A stretch of DNA of 64,000 nt from Stieleria varia (GCF_038443385.1 NZ_CP151726.1:9610001-9674000), one strand, 5' to 3'. Shown: positions 45,899 through 55,943, counted from the first letter of the stretch. The notes: generated by a model not told the origin, from the letters alone. Numbers and translations: made by a program.

Positions 45899-47725
45899 AT
45901 GAAAAGCATCGGATTTCAGCGAACTTGGACTGTCACGGCATCCGTTTGGCTCTTTGCCATCGTGATGTCTTTCCTCACCATGAATTTGGTCCACGCGGAC
46001 CCGAACCATATCGAGACCAAAGATCCCTTGAAGTCGCTCGGCGCGGTTCAGTATGCCGACGCCAAAATCACCGAACTGTACACCTTGTTTGATTCGGAAG
46101 AAAAGTTTGCCATGTCGCTCAAGGATCAAAACAATCCACAGCGACTGCCCTTTCCGAAATTATCCAGTTCCTATGGCGACCTGTGGAAACGTCAACGCGA
46201 AGCGCGGCACTTGCAATTGATGGGCGAACCGGCCGGCTATGACCTGAAACAAAAACTCTGGCTGCTGCAAAAAGAGATTGGCGAGTACTACTCGTTTGGC
46301 GCAGCGCTCAAACCCAAAATACTTGACAAGCTCCGCAAACAAACCCCCGCACGTACCAAGCAGTTGGAACAGGCAACCAAGTTGATCGAAAGCGGCGACT
46401 TGCGCAAGGCCGAAAGCATTCTGGAAGCCATGGGCAAAGAAATGTACTCGGACTGCTACTTTCTGACCAACACGGAAGCCCAGCCATTTCGCGATCCGAT
46501 CCTGGTCTTGCTGCAAAAAGTTGACCAATCGCTTGAACCGCAACGCAAGAGTTACTACCAGCAACAAGCCCTGCAAGCTGCCGCGTCCAAACGAGATGCC
46601 GTGAAGAAGTTACCCACGGAGGCCGATCGATTGGCATCCGAGATTTCGGCTTCCGGATCGGCCAAACTGGGCGAAGACCAGACGGGCGACGCAGCTGCGG
46701 CAATCGAGCACCTAGCTGGCATCTGGGGCGATGCATCGGCAGAACTTGTGAATCACGCTGGCACCTACTTTGCCTTTGACGACAACAGTGCCTCCCAAGA
46801 TATCTCGGAGTGGCCCATCTATGATGAGGTTGTGCAGCTAGAGAACGCCGCAGTCGCTGGGATCAACAAGATCATCGAGGCTTCTTCGCAGAGTATCACG
46901 CCGGACAAAGTGTCTCCGCTCTACAGCAAGATCCTAGAGGTGCTTTCGGAAATCGACCGCCGTTGCGTCGTCTCCGTCAGCGAGAAATGCAAAGCATCTC
47001 TCGATCAGTTGGTCGCAAAGAGCCCATCACTCGCCAACCAAATCGCTGCCTACGAACGAGCAGTATCTCAACCGATGCGATGGCGCCGACTGTTCGCCCA
47101 ACAGCAGGAAATGATGCTCGCTCGCAAGTACGTGGATGCCGCTGCAAAACTGAACAACAAAGAGGTGATTACCAAGCACAACAAGCCGGAAATGTACGGT
47201 GGTGTGTCAACGGCGGAACGAATCATCGCACCTCCGACGTTCAGCCAGCCTGCGGAATGGATGGTTTACGAAGCCAGCCAAGTGATTGGCACGACCGTTT
47301 CGGAAAAAAATGTCGTGCGACTGGTCAAAGAACTACCCGTCGCTGTGGCTCCAATCAACGAGGGTCACTACAGCAATCTAAAACTGGATCTGAACACCGA
47401 TGCCCAAGTCGCCGATCTCAAGTCTTGCTTGCTGCTGGATGACTCTCATGGACCGCTAACCATTGTCGCCGCTGACGCGATCTCAAGCGCGACCGCCCAA
47501 GACTACGCGGCGGTGGGTGGAGAAGTCGCAGCGGTTCACCTGGAAGGCTTTGTCACGCGTGTCGGCACTCTGCCCAACAAGGCGCATGTGTTGGTGCCGT
47601 TGGACAAACTACCGATCCCTCGAGCGAACTTGCCACCGGTCACGCAAACCTGTTGGCGGTTGGATATCAAGCCACACTGGGTGCGACACGATTATTTTGT
47701 CGTCTCCAGTGTCAGCCCCGAATGA
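45899..47725 (+). CDS. Secreted helical protein of unknown function
   Basis: The 608-residue protein has a signal peptide (about 1-34) and a mostly helical mature region rich in Lys, Gln and Ala; no domain is recognised. Repeated two-cysteine or catalytic motifs are not seen. The gene starts one base after the lipoprotein stop, implying coupled expression and perhaps a shared envelope complex. I cannot assign a role. Confidence 0.75.
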   Translation: MKSIGFQRTWTVTASVWLFAIVMSFLTMNLVHADPNHIETKDPLKSLGAVQYADAKITELYTLFDSEEKFAMSLKDQNNPQRLPFPKLSSSYGDLWKRQREARHLQLMGEPAGYDLKQKLWLLQKEIGEYYSFGAALKPKILDKLRKQTPARTKQLEQATKLIESGDLRKAESILEAMGKEMYSDCYFLTNTEAQPFRDPILVLLQKVDQSLEPQRKSYYQQQALQAAASKRDAVKKLPTEADRLASEISASGSAKLGEDQTGDAAAAIEHLAGIWGDASAELVNHAGTYFAFDDNSASQDISEWPIYDEVVQLENAAVAGINKIIEASSQSITPDKVSPLYSKILEVLSEIDRRCVVSVSEKCKASLDQLVAKSPSLANQIAAYERAVSQPMRWRRLFAQQQEMMLARKYVDAAAKLNNKEVITKHNKPEMYGGVSTAERIIAPPTFSQPAEWMVYEASQVIGTTVSEKNVVRLVKELPVAVAPINEGHYSNLKLDLNTDAQVADLKSCLLLDDSHGPLTIVAADAISSATAQDYAAVGGEVAAVHLEGFVTRVGTLPNKAHVLVPLDKLPIPRANLPPVTQTCWRLDIKPHWVRHDYFVVSSVSPE

Positions 47726-47840
47726 CCGGATGATCGAGCGTTGCCGTGCCTCAGCGTCGGACGCACCCGATGGAATTGAATGGCCGGTGGACGGGCACTC
47801 TTGCCCGTCCACCGACCCTGTGAGGCGGTGACCTGGCCCC

Positions 47841-47937
47841 GTTTGACCCGTAGCCGAAGGCGCAGGCGGGTGCCCCGTTTGGCCCTACGGTGCAATACGG
47901 TTGGTAGCGTCTCCTGCGCCTTCGGCTACGGGTCAAC
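47841..47937. repeat. Palindromic repeat (family G), copy 3
   Basis: Arms 47841-47864 and 47914-47937, core GACCCGTAGCCGAAGGCGCA and its inverted form. Related to 6227-6311 and 17293-17402. Confidence 0.8.
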
Positions 47938-47965
47938 CAAAGCGATAGCCCAGACTAACGCTGGA

Positions 47966-48239
47966 CTGCTCAAAGTTTGGTGTTGTGTCTTTTTGGGTTT
48001 GCGCAAGTTTATGTCCCAACTGCCGGCGCAGCTGGTAGCCCCAGTGAGCCTCAGGCGCTGGCCGTGGGCCTGAGGCTGCCGGCGCAGCTGGTAGCCCCAG
48101 TGAGCCTCAGACGCTAGCCGTGGGCCTGAGGCGGATTGTGGTGCCGGCCCACGGCTAGCGCCTGAGGCTCACTTTGATTGCGATGCATGGAACGAAAACA
48201 TGGACTGAATAAACAATGTCAACCCCAAACTTTGATCAG
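47966..48239 (+). repeat. 274-bp MITE-like element (family E) with internal duplication
   Basis: Terminal inverted repeats CTGCTCAAAGTTTGGTGTTG (47966-47985) and its complement at 48220-48239 match at 18 of 20 bases. An internal stem has the core GGCCCACGGCTAGCGCCTGAGG. A 56-bp unit starting CTGCCGGCGCAGCTGGTAGC is present twice in tandem (48020 and 48076). The 193-bp relative at 55618-55810 lacks the duplication. Confidence 0.85.
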
Positions 48240-48245
48240 TTCAGG

Positions 48246-51200
48246 CTAACGCCCCGGCGAGTTCGAATCATTCGATTCAGCGGTCGCCTCGCTTTGACCG
48301 AGAAAGTAGTCGTACCACATGCGGTCGCGAAAGATGTATCCGCCACCGATCTTTTGCAACAAAGTCAAATCGCTTGCCTGATCGAATAGGCGTGGCAGAT
48401 GCCACGGAGCGGTCTTGGTCAGCAAGAGAATCGCCCGCAAACAGTAGTGCCGAACCACGTCGATCAGGCCGAACCAGAACATGGCGATCATTCCCGTCAA
48501 TGCCCCGAGCCAGATGTAGGACGGCCAGTCGTCAGCCCAGTCGGAGTTTGGAAATAGGTTGGGCAACAGGATCAACATCGTCGCGATGGCGACACCACCC
48601 ACGACAACACCCCCATAGACACTGTTGTTAATCGACAACATGATGCCTTCGTTCGGACGCGTTTTCTGCTCGGTCATGCTCATTTTCAGACCACCAAAAA
48701 CGAATCCGTATACGAGGCCCAGCGGCAGATAGAAGGCCAAGTGAAAGAATACCGTGCGTTGGTCTTGGTCAACGCCATCCACCACAGACTCGTTGAAGAT
48801 TCCCACCCAGTTTGAGATCGCGTACATGGTCCAAGCGGCGAAGCCGATGGCCAGCCCGATTCCCGCGCCGAACATCGCTCGTTTAGAGGACCACCTCAAC
48901 TGTTCTGCGGCTCCGATGTACTGCAGCGTGTCTCGTCCACCCACCGCCAATGCGTACATGGCGGCAACCGTGACCCCGGTGGAGAGAGGATGGCTGAGCC
49001 ACAGCAGCATCGAACCCTCTGAGTCTTGCTGCCCTACAAATGCGGACAGCATCATCCATAGCAACACCCAGATCGCATAAAAACTTGTGATCCGAAAGAC
49101 GGCATGGACCGCACGGGAACCCAGCGAACGCGAAATGATCCGTTCAGGCGAACGGTCTCGATCCCGCTTGGTCCACCACCAGTCCCACAACGCGACCGAC
49201 AACACCCAAATCGGCGTGATCACCAGCCAGTACGGTTGGGTTTCACTGGCGGGCGGAAAAGATGGATCCACGTGTTCTGAATGATGCCATACGCCCATCA
49301 GAACACCACCCAACAACGAACCCAGAACCAAACTGTGCAGTACAAAGTACAGGAATCCGTGGAATCGATTGTCAAGCGAGCCCGGCTGCAGATTCTCGAT
49401 CAGGTACACGGACTGATGCTGATGGTGCAATTGGTTCGCCAGCCAGCGAAGGCCATTCATCACTTCCTCGCGACCGTACCGTGAGGGAGTCGCTCGATTG
49501 CGTGAAAACACTTGGTCGACATACGTTTCGATCAGCAGATGCCGAAGCGAGTGTGTGGATTCGGGCGAACTGGATGCGAGCTCCCTCCACCGAGAAAACA
49601 CACCAGGATTGTTGCTGTACGCCATGCTCATCAAGCCCAGCATCAATGGCGACTGAGCTTCCGAGAGCAATTGCGGATCCGCGTCCAGTATTTGTTGCAG
49701 CTCGGCAAGGTCGTCTCCGAATTTCTCAAGAAAATCTCGTATTTGTGTTTCACTCAATGGCCGCAGCTTGATCGCACCGTCGAAGGTGAACCGATTCGTC
49801 AGACGGCTGTAATCATCAAAGCGACAGCACACCGCGAGGAAACAACGGCCGTCGATATCGGTCTGCTGGGCAACATATTGATTGATCGCCGCAACGCAGT
49901 CTTCTCGATTCTCCTCGGGCACTTCATCCAGTCCGTCCAGCATCACCATCAGGTGATCTGTGACGGTCCACCGCATCGCGAGGCGACTCGGGATCTTGTA
50001 CTTGTTGGCGATCTCAATGGCGATCCAATCCGCGATCGACAGCTTGGACTGGGACCAACTCGACAGCATCAAGACAACAGGGACCGGTTCATTTCGATCA
50101 GCATCATGTCGTTGGATCAGATGCTGCACGAGGGCAAGCAACGTGATCGTCTTGCCCAAACCGGGCTCACCAAGAATCAAGAGTTTGCGATTGTTTTCAT
50201 CAAACAGGGATGCAATCGTTTTGCCCGCTGGAACCAGCAATTCGGCATCTGAGGTTTCCGCGTGAGAATACTGGCCATAGTCATCGATCGCCCGATCGAG
50301 CGCTTTGGGGCACAGTTCTTTGGTCAGTTCGATCGGCGGCTTGATCGGAATGTCTTTGTCCAATTTCCCTTCGATCCAGTACCGACGCATCTTGAGTGTC
50401 AGACGTGACAGTAACTCCTGTTGCTCATCGTCCAGTGGTGTGACTCGAAAGGGGGATTCAAAAATTCGACCGTCACCCAACCGAGAAAACAGCACGGGAG
50501 TTGCCCACTCGGTGGCACCACTTTCGAACTGCAGTTGATCTACACGTTTCCTCGCTTCGGCGACGACGTATTCAAGCGGCCGACACTGTGGCAGCAAGCG
50601 ATAGAACGTTTCCGAGAAAGCAATCGCTGCGGTGTCGGAAATCGGAAACTGCATCGCCAAAACGGCCGGCAAACCCGCCAGCACCAACGATGATGCGACG
50701 CCGGAAAACGCTCGCTCAGACATCTGGCTTTCGATAGAGCTCGCACCGCCCGCACCAACCTGAGCGGTCTGACAAGCATTGAGGAAAACGAGTCGCAGTG
50801 ACGTATCACGCAGGATCCGTCCCAGTGCTTCGCCCGAAATTAAACAAGCACTGCCATCCTCGTTTTCCATCACCAACTTGCCGACGCCCGATTGCCGATC
50901 GAACGTTCCGTGCCCCATGAAATGCAATACATGATACGTTGCGCCCTGAAGTCTTCGTTGCAGTTGATCCGTGGTAGCTTTCGACAAAAAGTCGACTTGG
51001 ACATCGTCCCGCTTCCCCCAGCTCGACTCGATCAGGGATCGTTCGCGATCCAAATCCAGCTTCGCCACTCCATCAGGATTGGACATCACCACCAGCACTC
51101 GGAACGGCGGCTTGAACGCGAAAGCCGTGTAATTGCGTGGCACCTCCAAGTACCGAACGATCGGTGTTCGATTCGAAAGCCCAAGGTATTCGCCCATTCG

Positions 51201-51617
51201 ACGGTCACGCATCAACTCCCACGGCAGTCGATTCAATACCGAAACCCCTGGGTCCGCTTGATCGATATGCAAGCGAATCTGGAGGGAACTCAGCTCACCG
51301 CCGAGGGCATCGAGATTCCGCGACAAGAGCGCCAGCGACTCACCATGAAACAATGCGTCAAAGAGTTGCTCACCGATCGTCTGGGCATCGACCGCTTCGT
51401 CTGTGTCGTCAGCGTTCGGCCTCACCAACTCCAAGGCTCGTTGCCCTCGAACGGCTTGCGGCAACCGTGCCAGCATGGCGGACAACGCAGACTCATCGGG
51501 CCAAGGAAGAACGAGCGTCGACTGGCATCGCCCCACCGGCGAATCCACCTCGACTGCAAACCCCCGCTCCGCCGACGAAGCAATGCGAACTGAGAAAACG
51601 TTGGGATCGGCATCCAT
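48246..51617 (-). CDS. CHAT protease - NACHT NTPase - multi-transmembrane protein
   Basis: The 1123-residue protein fuses three parts. A CHAT domain (about 125-390, caspase-like) has its dyad H236 (HFMGHG) and C282 (LNACQTA). A NACHT/STAND domain has Walker A GEPGLGKT (483-490) and Walker B VMLDGLDE (558-565), followed by a helical region to about 740. Some eight membrane helices lie at about 753-1053, and the end GGGYIFRDRMWYDYFL resembles NACHT-membrane proteins of other bacteria. A STAND switch would hold the protease off until a trigger arrives. It is a standalone gene between two repeats. Its start has no strong Shine-Dalgarno. Role in defence or cell death is inferred from architecture only. 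Confidence 0.9.
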   Translation of the reverse strand: MDADPNVFSVRIASSAERGFAVEVDSPVGRCQSTLVLPWPDESALSAMLARLPQAVRGQRALELVRPNADDTDEAVDAQTIGEQLFDALFHGESLALLSRNLDALGGELSSLQIRLHIDQADPGVSVLNRLPWELMRDRRMGEYLGLSNRTPIVRYLEVPRNYTAFAFKPPFRVLVVMSNPDGVAKLDLDRERSLIESSWGKRDDVQVDFLSKATTDQLQRRLQGATYHVLHFMGHGTFDRQSGVGKLVMENEDGSACLISGEALGRILRDTSLRLVFLNACQTAQVGAGGASSIESQMSERAFSGVASSLVLAGLPAVLAMQFPISDTAAIAFSETFYRLLPQCRPLEYVVAEARKRVDQLQFESGATEWATPVLFSRLGDGRIFESPFRVTPLDDEQQELLSRLTLKMRRYWIEGKLDKDIPIKPPIELTKELCPKALDRAIDDYGQYSHAETSDAELLVPAGKTIASLFDENNRKLLILGEPGLGKTITLLALVQHLIQRHDADRNEPVPVVLMLSSWSQSKLSIADWIAIEIANKYKIPSRLAMRWTVTDHLMVMLDGLDEVPEENREDCVAAINQYVAQQTDIDGRCFLAVCCRFDDYSRLTNRFTFDGAIKLRPLSETQIRDFLEKFGDDLAELQQILDADPQLLSEAQSPLMLGLMSMAYSNNPGVFSRWRELASSSPESTHSLRHLLIETYVDQVFSRNRATPSRYGREEVMNGLRWLANQLHHQHQSVYLIENLQPGSLDNRFHGFLYFVLHSLVLGSLLGGVLMGVWHHSEHVDPSFPPASETQPYWLVITPIWVLSVALWDWWWTKRDRDRSPERIISRSLGSRAVHAVFRITSFYAIWVLLWMMLSAFVGQQDSEGSMLLWLSHPLSTGVTVAAMYALAVGGRDTLQYIGAAEQLRWSSKRAMFGAGIGLAIGFAAWTMYAISNWVGIFNESVVDGVDQDQRTVFFHLAFYLPLGLVYGFVFGGLKMSMTEQKTRPNEGIMLSINNSVYGGVVVGGVAIATMLILLPNLFPNSDWADDWPSYIWLGALTGMIAMFWFGLIDVVRHYCLRAILLLTKTAPWHLPRLFDQASDLTLLQKIGGGYIFRDRMWYDYFLGQSEATAESNDSNSPGR

Positions 51618-51690
51618 GAGACAATCGTGGTGGCAGGGAAGCGTAACAGCCCGACCGGCCGGGCTTGCCTTGGGCTGTTCAATTTGAGGA

Positions 51691-51699
51691 GTTATAGCA
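51691..51699 (-). promoter_or_regulatory. Extended -10 promoter for the CHAT-NACHT gene
   Basis: On the minus strand TGCTATAAC is a near-perfect extended -10, 74-82 bp before the start codon. The predicted leader of about 67 nt contains a strong hairpin (AGCCCGGCC/GGTCGGGCT, about 51648-51665) just ahead of the coding region, which may affect translation. Confidence 0.5.
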
Positions 51700-51770
51700 T
51701 TTTCAGGTTGCGGACGTTCCTGTGTCCCCTCCCGGCGTTTTAGACTGCCGATCTGGTGAGCCGCGTGACG

Positions 51771-51912
51771 CTAGTACTGCGATTTTGAATTGATCTTGAT
51801 TGGCAACGATACAAATACCAGCACGAAGCGCAAGCGAGTGAACAAAACGCCGTGAATCAATCGCTTGCGATTCGTGCTGGTATCAACGCTCAACTCGCGA
51901 TCTTGGCACTAG
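51771..51912. repeat. 142-bp palindromic element (family F)
   Basis: Outer ends begin CTAGT and end ACTAG with an imperfect inverted repeat. An inner 22-bp stem (51816-51837 and 51861-51882, one mismatch) has the core ACCAGCACGAA.CGCAAGCG. A decayed relative is at 1428-1493. It lies upstream of the CHAT-NACHT gene. Confidence 0.75.
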
Positions 51913-52204
51913 CCCGGATTATTCATCAGCCGCAGCGTGATAGCGTCCCGCTTGGCATGGTTGTGTTGCCAAACGCTGGGTGGTGCTATAAGCCCTAGCC
52001 GCTGGCCGTCAGGCCACGGGTTTTACGCATTGGAATGGACGCTCGATCGGTGCAAGCCCCGGCCGCTCACGCGTCGCGGCTCACGGCGTCTGGTAGCGTC
52101 ATCTGCTTGGACACGTTGAGGCGAGAGAACCGGACGCTATCGCGTGGCGGCTGATTTGCGCAGACACGTTCTCCCGCGGCGCACACGATCGACACGCTGC
52201 GAGA
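51913..52204. other. Intergenic region, nothing recognised
   Basis: About 290 bp between the family F repeat and the stop of the beta-propeller gene. Somewhat palindromic stretches (GCCGCTGGCCGTCAGGCCACGG near 52000) but no gene or clear regulatory site. Confidence 0.4.
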
Positions 52205-55200
52205 TCAAAACAAATCAGTGTTGACTGTCTCACCGGCAACATCATCGTCGTCATCCATGGCGTCGGCAGAAACGATCGACGAGAGCGGCTGCGGAGTCAC
52301 AGATTCGCTTGAGAGCTGCTCTGCGTTTAACTCAGCCAGTCGGACTTCACGCAGTCGATTGATGATAAACAAAGCGTCCAAGGCGCTGATAGAACCATTG
52401 CGATTGGTATCCATTCGTCTCATGGATTCCAGGTCCGTCTGTGACACTTGTTCGCCCTCGGCACCAGTGGCCACGATATCGTTGAGCGTGAGCACACCGT
52501 GTTGACCGATGAAATTGACCACCATCAATGCATCGCCCGCAGTCACACTCCCATTACCATCGACGTCCAATGGATCTGTCCCTTCAGACTCCACGATTGT
52601 GAGTTCCAAACTACCCAGTCGCACGCGATCGAGATCGATGGCATCGTCGATACCGTGCATAGTGGTTTCCGCGACCGGATTGTCTGCCGGGTCCAATTGC
52701 AATTGAACGTCACCGGCAGCCAATGCCCGAGCACCGATCCGCAACAGGGTCTGAACTTCGTTTCCTGGGGGCTGGACTTGATTGCCGATCGCGCCCAACT
52801 CGTCCACTTCGGAGTCCGTGATGACAAAGTTAGCGACCCGGCTAAACCCATCCCCGTATTCGACTTGACCGGTCAGTTGCAACAGGTCCGCCGGCACAGC
52901 CAGATCAAAGAACGCGGAGAACACACCACCGCCGTTGGGCCGCAGATCGTCTGCTCGAAACTCAAGCCAGAATTCGTCCCCGACGGCGACTTCCGTTACC
53001 GGTTGTCCATTGGCGTCCACGGCACGCAGCCCCAATTCGACGAGGAACTCACGAGTGCTGCCAAAGACTTGAATGATGCGGCCATCGATGCTGCCCGCGT
53101 AAAGAGCTGAATTGCCGGGCGTGTTGACCAGCATCAGCACGCCTGGTGACAAATCGATGGGATTGTTCGGATCATCCGGCGGAACATAGGGAAGAGGCTC
53201 GCCGACAAAACGCTCCAGACTCGTGACCTCGACTTCGTTAACACTGACGCCAAAATCAGAGGCAGCGCGTCGCAGAATGCTATCGATCAAATCCTGGAAC
53301 AGCGACTCGTCGATCGTGTTGACGGTGACTTCCGCTACCGCTCGCGAACGAGTCAATCCATCGCTGATGACATACTCAAAACGAAGCGATTCCGAGTTGC
53401 GAAGCGCGGTAGCCGGGATTCTTACAAATCGTCCCGCTTCGATTTCGGCACCGCGGGGCGCTCCGATCAACTCCACGATCTGAGCGGGTGCAAATCCGCT
53501 GCCCAAGTCGTCGTTCGCCGTTACATCCAATTGAACCGAGGGCTGACCACTGAAGTCGATCGTCAACGCGTCGTCGACGGCTTGAATCGCTGGCAACAAT
53601 TCACCCAATGGAATCGTCGTCGGCTCCGTCAAGTTGCCCCAGTCGTACTCCAGCAAACGATCTTGGTAACGGACCAGCAAGCGTTGAGGATTGGCATCAA
53701 TCTCGGTGTACGTGTTCGGTAGGGCAACACTGCCCGAGACAACAAACTCACCCGCATCGTTCAATCGACCGACGATCAAGCGAATGCGGCTGGTGTTGAC
53801 GGCTTCGGCGCCACTGATGAATCCAAAGCGTCCCGCGACGGGATCGATCGGAATCAGTGAACCTGGATAGGAATGAATCTCAGCGGGCAATACCGTGTCG
53901 GCAATGATCTCTGCCGATGACAGTTTCACTGTCAGGAATCCCGAACGTAATTCATGGAAGATGTCGTTCGTTGCGTTTGGACGCGTGGGGTCAGACGGTT
54001 GACTGGTGCGTCGAACCAATGCACCCACGACGAGTCGATCGGTCCCCCGCCGCAAGGTCTGGTGGGTCGCCTGCCAGCCTTCAGGCAAACTCAACGTTCG
54101 GACACGATTCTCACTGGCGATGTCAATGGATTGATCCGTCGAAACAATCGTCAACTCGCGTTGATCAAAATCATGCAACACGACGTAGCCTGGACCAATA
54201 TCGATCACGGACATCACGCCTGTCGGTTCAGAGGCCTGGACGGAGAACGAATCAAAGACGGAAATCGAGTTCGCCGAGAGATCCAACAAGCTGACTTGAA
54301 GCTGCGCACCGATCCCCAAGTACTGCGTCTGTACCATCGTTGCCGTGGTCGCGTCCTCCGAAACGTACAGCGAAGACAACTCGCCCTCGGCTGACTCCCA
54401 CTGAGCAACTTGCTCGATCGATTGATCGCTAATTCTCATTCGAGTCAACACGACCTTCGTCGGAACAAACTCGACGGGCGGTTCCGACGGAACAAACTCG
54501 TCGGGCGGTATCACATTGCCTGCGGCATCGATTCCCAATTCGTAATTCACGATGGGCGGCAGGATCTCTATCTCTGGGTGAACGGTCTCAGCGACGAAGA
54601 TGTCATCGCCGCGGACTTGGATGTCTCCATAATGGGGAACTTCTACGCTGTCGACCAGTTGCAACCCGTTCTCAGTGATGTCGTAAACGTTCAACGAGCT
54701 GGGCGGCATCTCTGGCGGCGGCCAAATTGCCGGAATGAAACCACCACCTTCGCGTTGACGTATAACCACGCGATTGCCCGTCACGTCCAGAGCATTGTAG
54801 CTGCCGGGCAGGGTTTGCCGAATGGTCGTGATCTCATCGCCGAGATTGACCGTCGTGACAAGTGTCTCAGTCCCCCAAGGCGGCGCGATCATCGCATCAG
54901 TTGGATAAGCAATCGGCAAGTCGACGGGGCTGAAGAGCAAGACTTGATTGCCCACGACCCGCATGTCATGGATCCCACCGGCGACCGAAACGCTACCGAT
55001 TTGCTCAAGCCCACCGTCGTTCGATCGTGAAAAGACATGCAGCGTGTTGTCGCTCGTATCGACGGCAATCAACCGACCGTCGACCTCTTGAATCAGATCG
55101 GCGTGGTAGTACGGCCGGATCAGCGCGATCGCAGATTGATCGATCGGCAGGCCGGCCGCGTTCCATGAAGTGACTTGTCCCGATTGAGCGGCAGCAACGG

Positions 55201-55330
55201 ATGCGGACAAATCGCCAGCGATCACTTGATCACCAGCAGACAGAAGTTCGTTGGGGATTGCGAAGCACTCGGCGGCCAATAGTTGGCGTGTCTCCAACGA
55301 CTCAAGCAGGTGTTTTCGTTTCTGAATCAT
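52205..55330 (-). CDS. Large secreted beta-propeller protein with dockerin repeats
   Basis: The 1041-residue protein starts MIQKRKHLLESLETRQLLAAE, an LEPR-XLL-like N-terminal signature of giant exported planctomycete proteins. A long beta-rich middle (about 40-560) resembles the Beta_propel family (DGRLIAVDTSDNTLHVFSRSNDG and similar blades). A cadherin/Ig-like segment follows (VQLDVTANDDLGSGFAP). The last about 110 residues hold two type I dockerin repeats (DVDGNGSVTAGDALMVVNFI and DTNRNGSISALDALFIINRL). The frame is open 270 bases further upstream but that part is not protein-like. Dockerins usually pair with cohesins; none is in the window. Confidence 0.85.
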   Translation of the reverse strand: MIQKRKHLLESLETRQLLAAECFAIPNELLSAGDQVIAGDLSASVAAAQSGQVTSWNAAGLPIDQSAIALIRPYYHADLIQEVDGRLIAVDTSDNTLHVFSRSNDGGLEQIGSVSVAGGIHDMRVVGNQVLLFSPVDLPIAYPTDAMIAPPWGTETLVTTVNLGDEITTIRQTLPGSYNALDVTGNRVVIRQREGGGFIPAIWPPPEMPPSSLNVYDITENGLQLVDSVEVPHYGDIQVRGDDIFVAETVHPEIEILPPIVNYELGIDAAGNVIPPDEFVPSEPPVEFVPTKVVLTRMRISDQSIEQVAQWESAEGELSSLYVSEDATTATMVQTQYLGIGAQLQVSLLDLSANSISVFDSFSVQASEPTGVMSVIDIGPGYVVLHDFDQRELTIVSTDQSIDIASENRVRTLSLPEGWQATHQTLRRGTDRLVVGALVRRTSQPSDPTRPNATNDIFHELRSGFLTVKLSSAEIIADTVLPAEIHSYPGSLIPIDPVAGRFGFISGAEAVNTSRIRLIVGRLNDAGEFVVSGSVALPNTYTEIDANPQRLLVRYQDRLLEYDWGNLTEPTTIPLGELLPAIQAVDDALTIDFSGQPSVQLDVTANDDLGSGFAPAQIVELIGAPRGAEIEAGRFVRIPATALRNSESLRFEYVISDGLTRSRAVAEVTVNTIDESLFQDLIDSILRRAASDFGVSVNEVEVTSLERFVGEPLPYVPPDDPNNPIDLSPGVLMLVNTPGNSALYAGSIDGRIIQVFGSTREFLVELGLRAVDANGQPVTEVAVGDEFWLEFRADDLRPNGGGVFSAFFDLAVPADLLQLTGQVEYGDGFSRVANFVITDSEVDELGAIGNQVQPPGNEVQTLLRIGARALAAGDVQLQLDPADNPVAETTMHGIDDAIDLDRVRLGSLELTIVESEGTDPLDVDGNGSVTAGDALMVVNFIGQHGVLTLNDIVATGAEGEQVSQTDLESMRRMDTNRNGSISALDALFIINRLREVRLAELNAEQLSSESVTPQPLSSIVSADAMDDDDDVAGETVNTDLF

Positions 55331-55617
55331 CACAAGGGTCCGGCGACGAGAGTACAGCGTTGAGCGAAAAACGGCATCGCTTGCCTGCGGGGAACGATCA
55401 TCATAAGCCCAACAGGCGGACAGATCGAGAGAATTGGCAGATCGATCGGTTTGGAAGATAACTCGGGGAATTGGTTCCACCCAAAACATCGATTTTTCGA
55501 CACTTCTCTGGAGAATCGCTCTTTGTGCGAGCGGCATATAAATCTGTACACGCCGTCGTGGACGAGGTGACGAGTCCCTGTCTTCACAACATATTTGCAC
55601 GAAACGGCTTGCGCGGA

Positions 55618-55810
55618 TTGCTCAAAGTTGGGTGTTGTGCTTTTTGGGTTTGCGCAAGTTTATGCCCCTAGCCGGTGGCCCCAGTGAGCCTCAGGCGCTA
55701 GCCGTGGGCCTGAGGCGGATTGTGGTGCCGGCCCACGGCTAGCGCCTGAGGCTCACTTTGATTGTGATGCATGGACTGAAAAAACAATGTCAACGCCAAA
55801 TTTTGAACAG
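55618..55810 (+). repeat. 193-bp MITE-like element (family E), copy 2
   Basis: Same ends and inner stem as 47966-48239 but without the 56-bp duplication. It lies directly beside the family A element (55813-55943); two bases separate them. Placed between the beta-propeller gene and the DUF3467 terminator. Confidence 0.85.
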
Positions 55811-55812
55811 GC

Positions 55813-55943
55813 TACTGCATCGTCCGGTCTTGATTTTGGGATTAGCCGTTTTGGCGTTAGCCACGGTTGTGGCACGAAAACCGTGGCTAACGCCAAAACG
55901 GCTCATCTACCGAACCCACGTTCTAAGACTGGACGATGCACTA
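55813..55943 (+). repeat. 131-bp MITE-like element (family A), copy 2
   Basis: Ends match copy 1 at 13229-13359; the inner 25-bp stem (55844-55868 and 55879-55903) is perfect here. Same length as copy 1, suggesting two insertions of one family. Confidence 0.85.

Larger units (their letters stand above)
47726..48245. other. Intergenic region filled by repeats
   Basis: No gene. It holds a compact hairpin with the arms GGACGGGCACTCTTGCCCGTCC (near 47790-47812), the family G palindrome (47841-47937) and the family E element (47966-48239), which ends six bases before the CHAT-NACHT stop codon. Confidence 0.7.
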
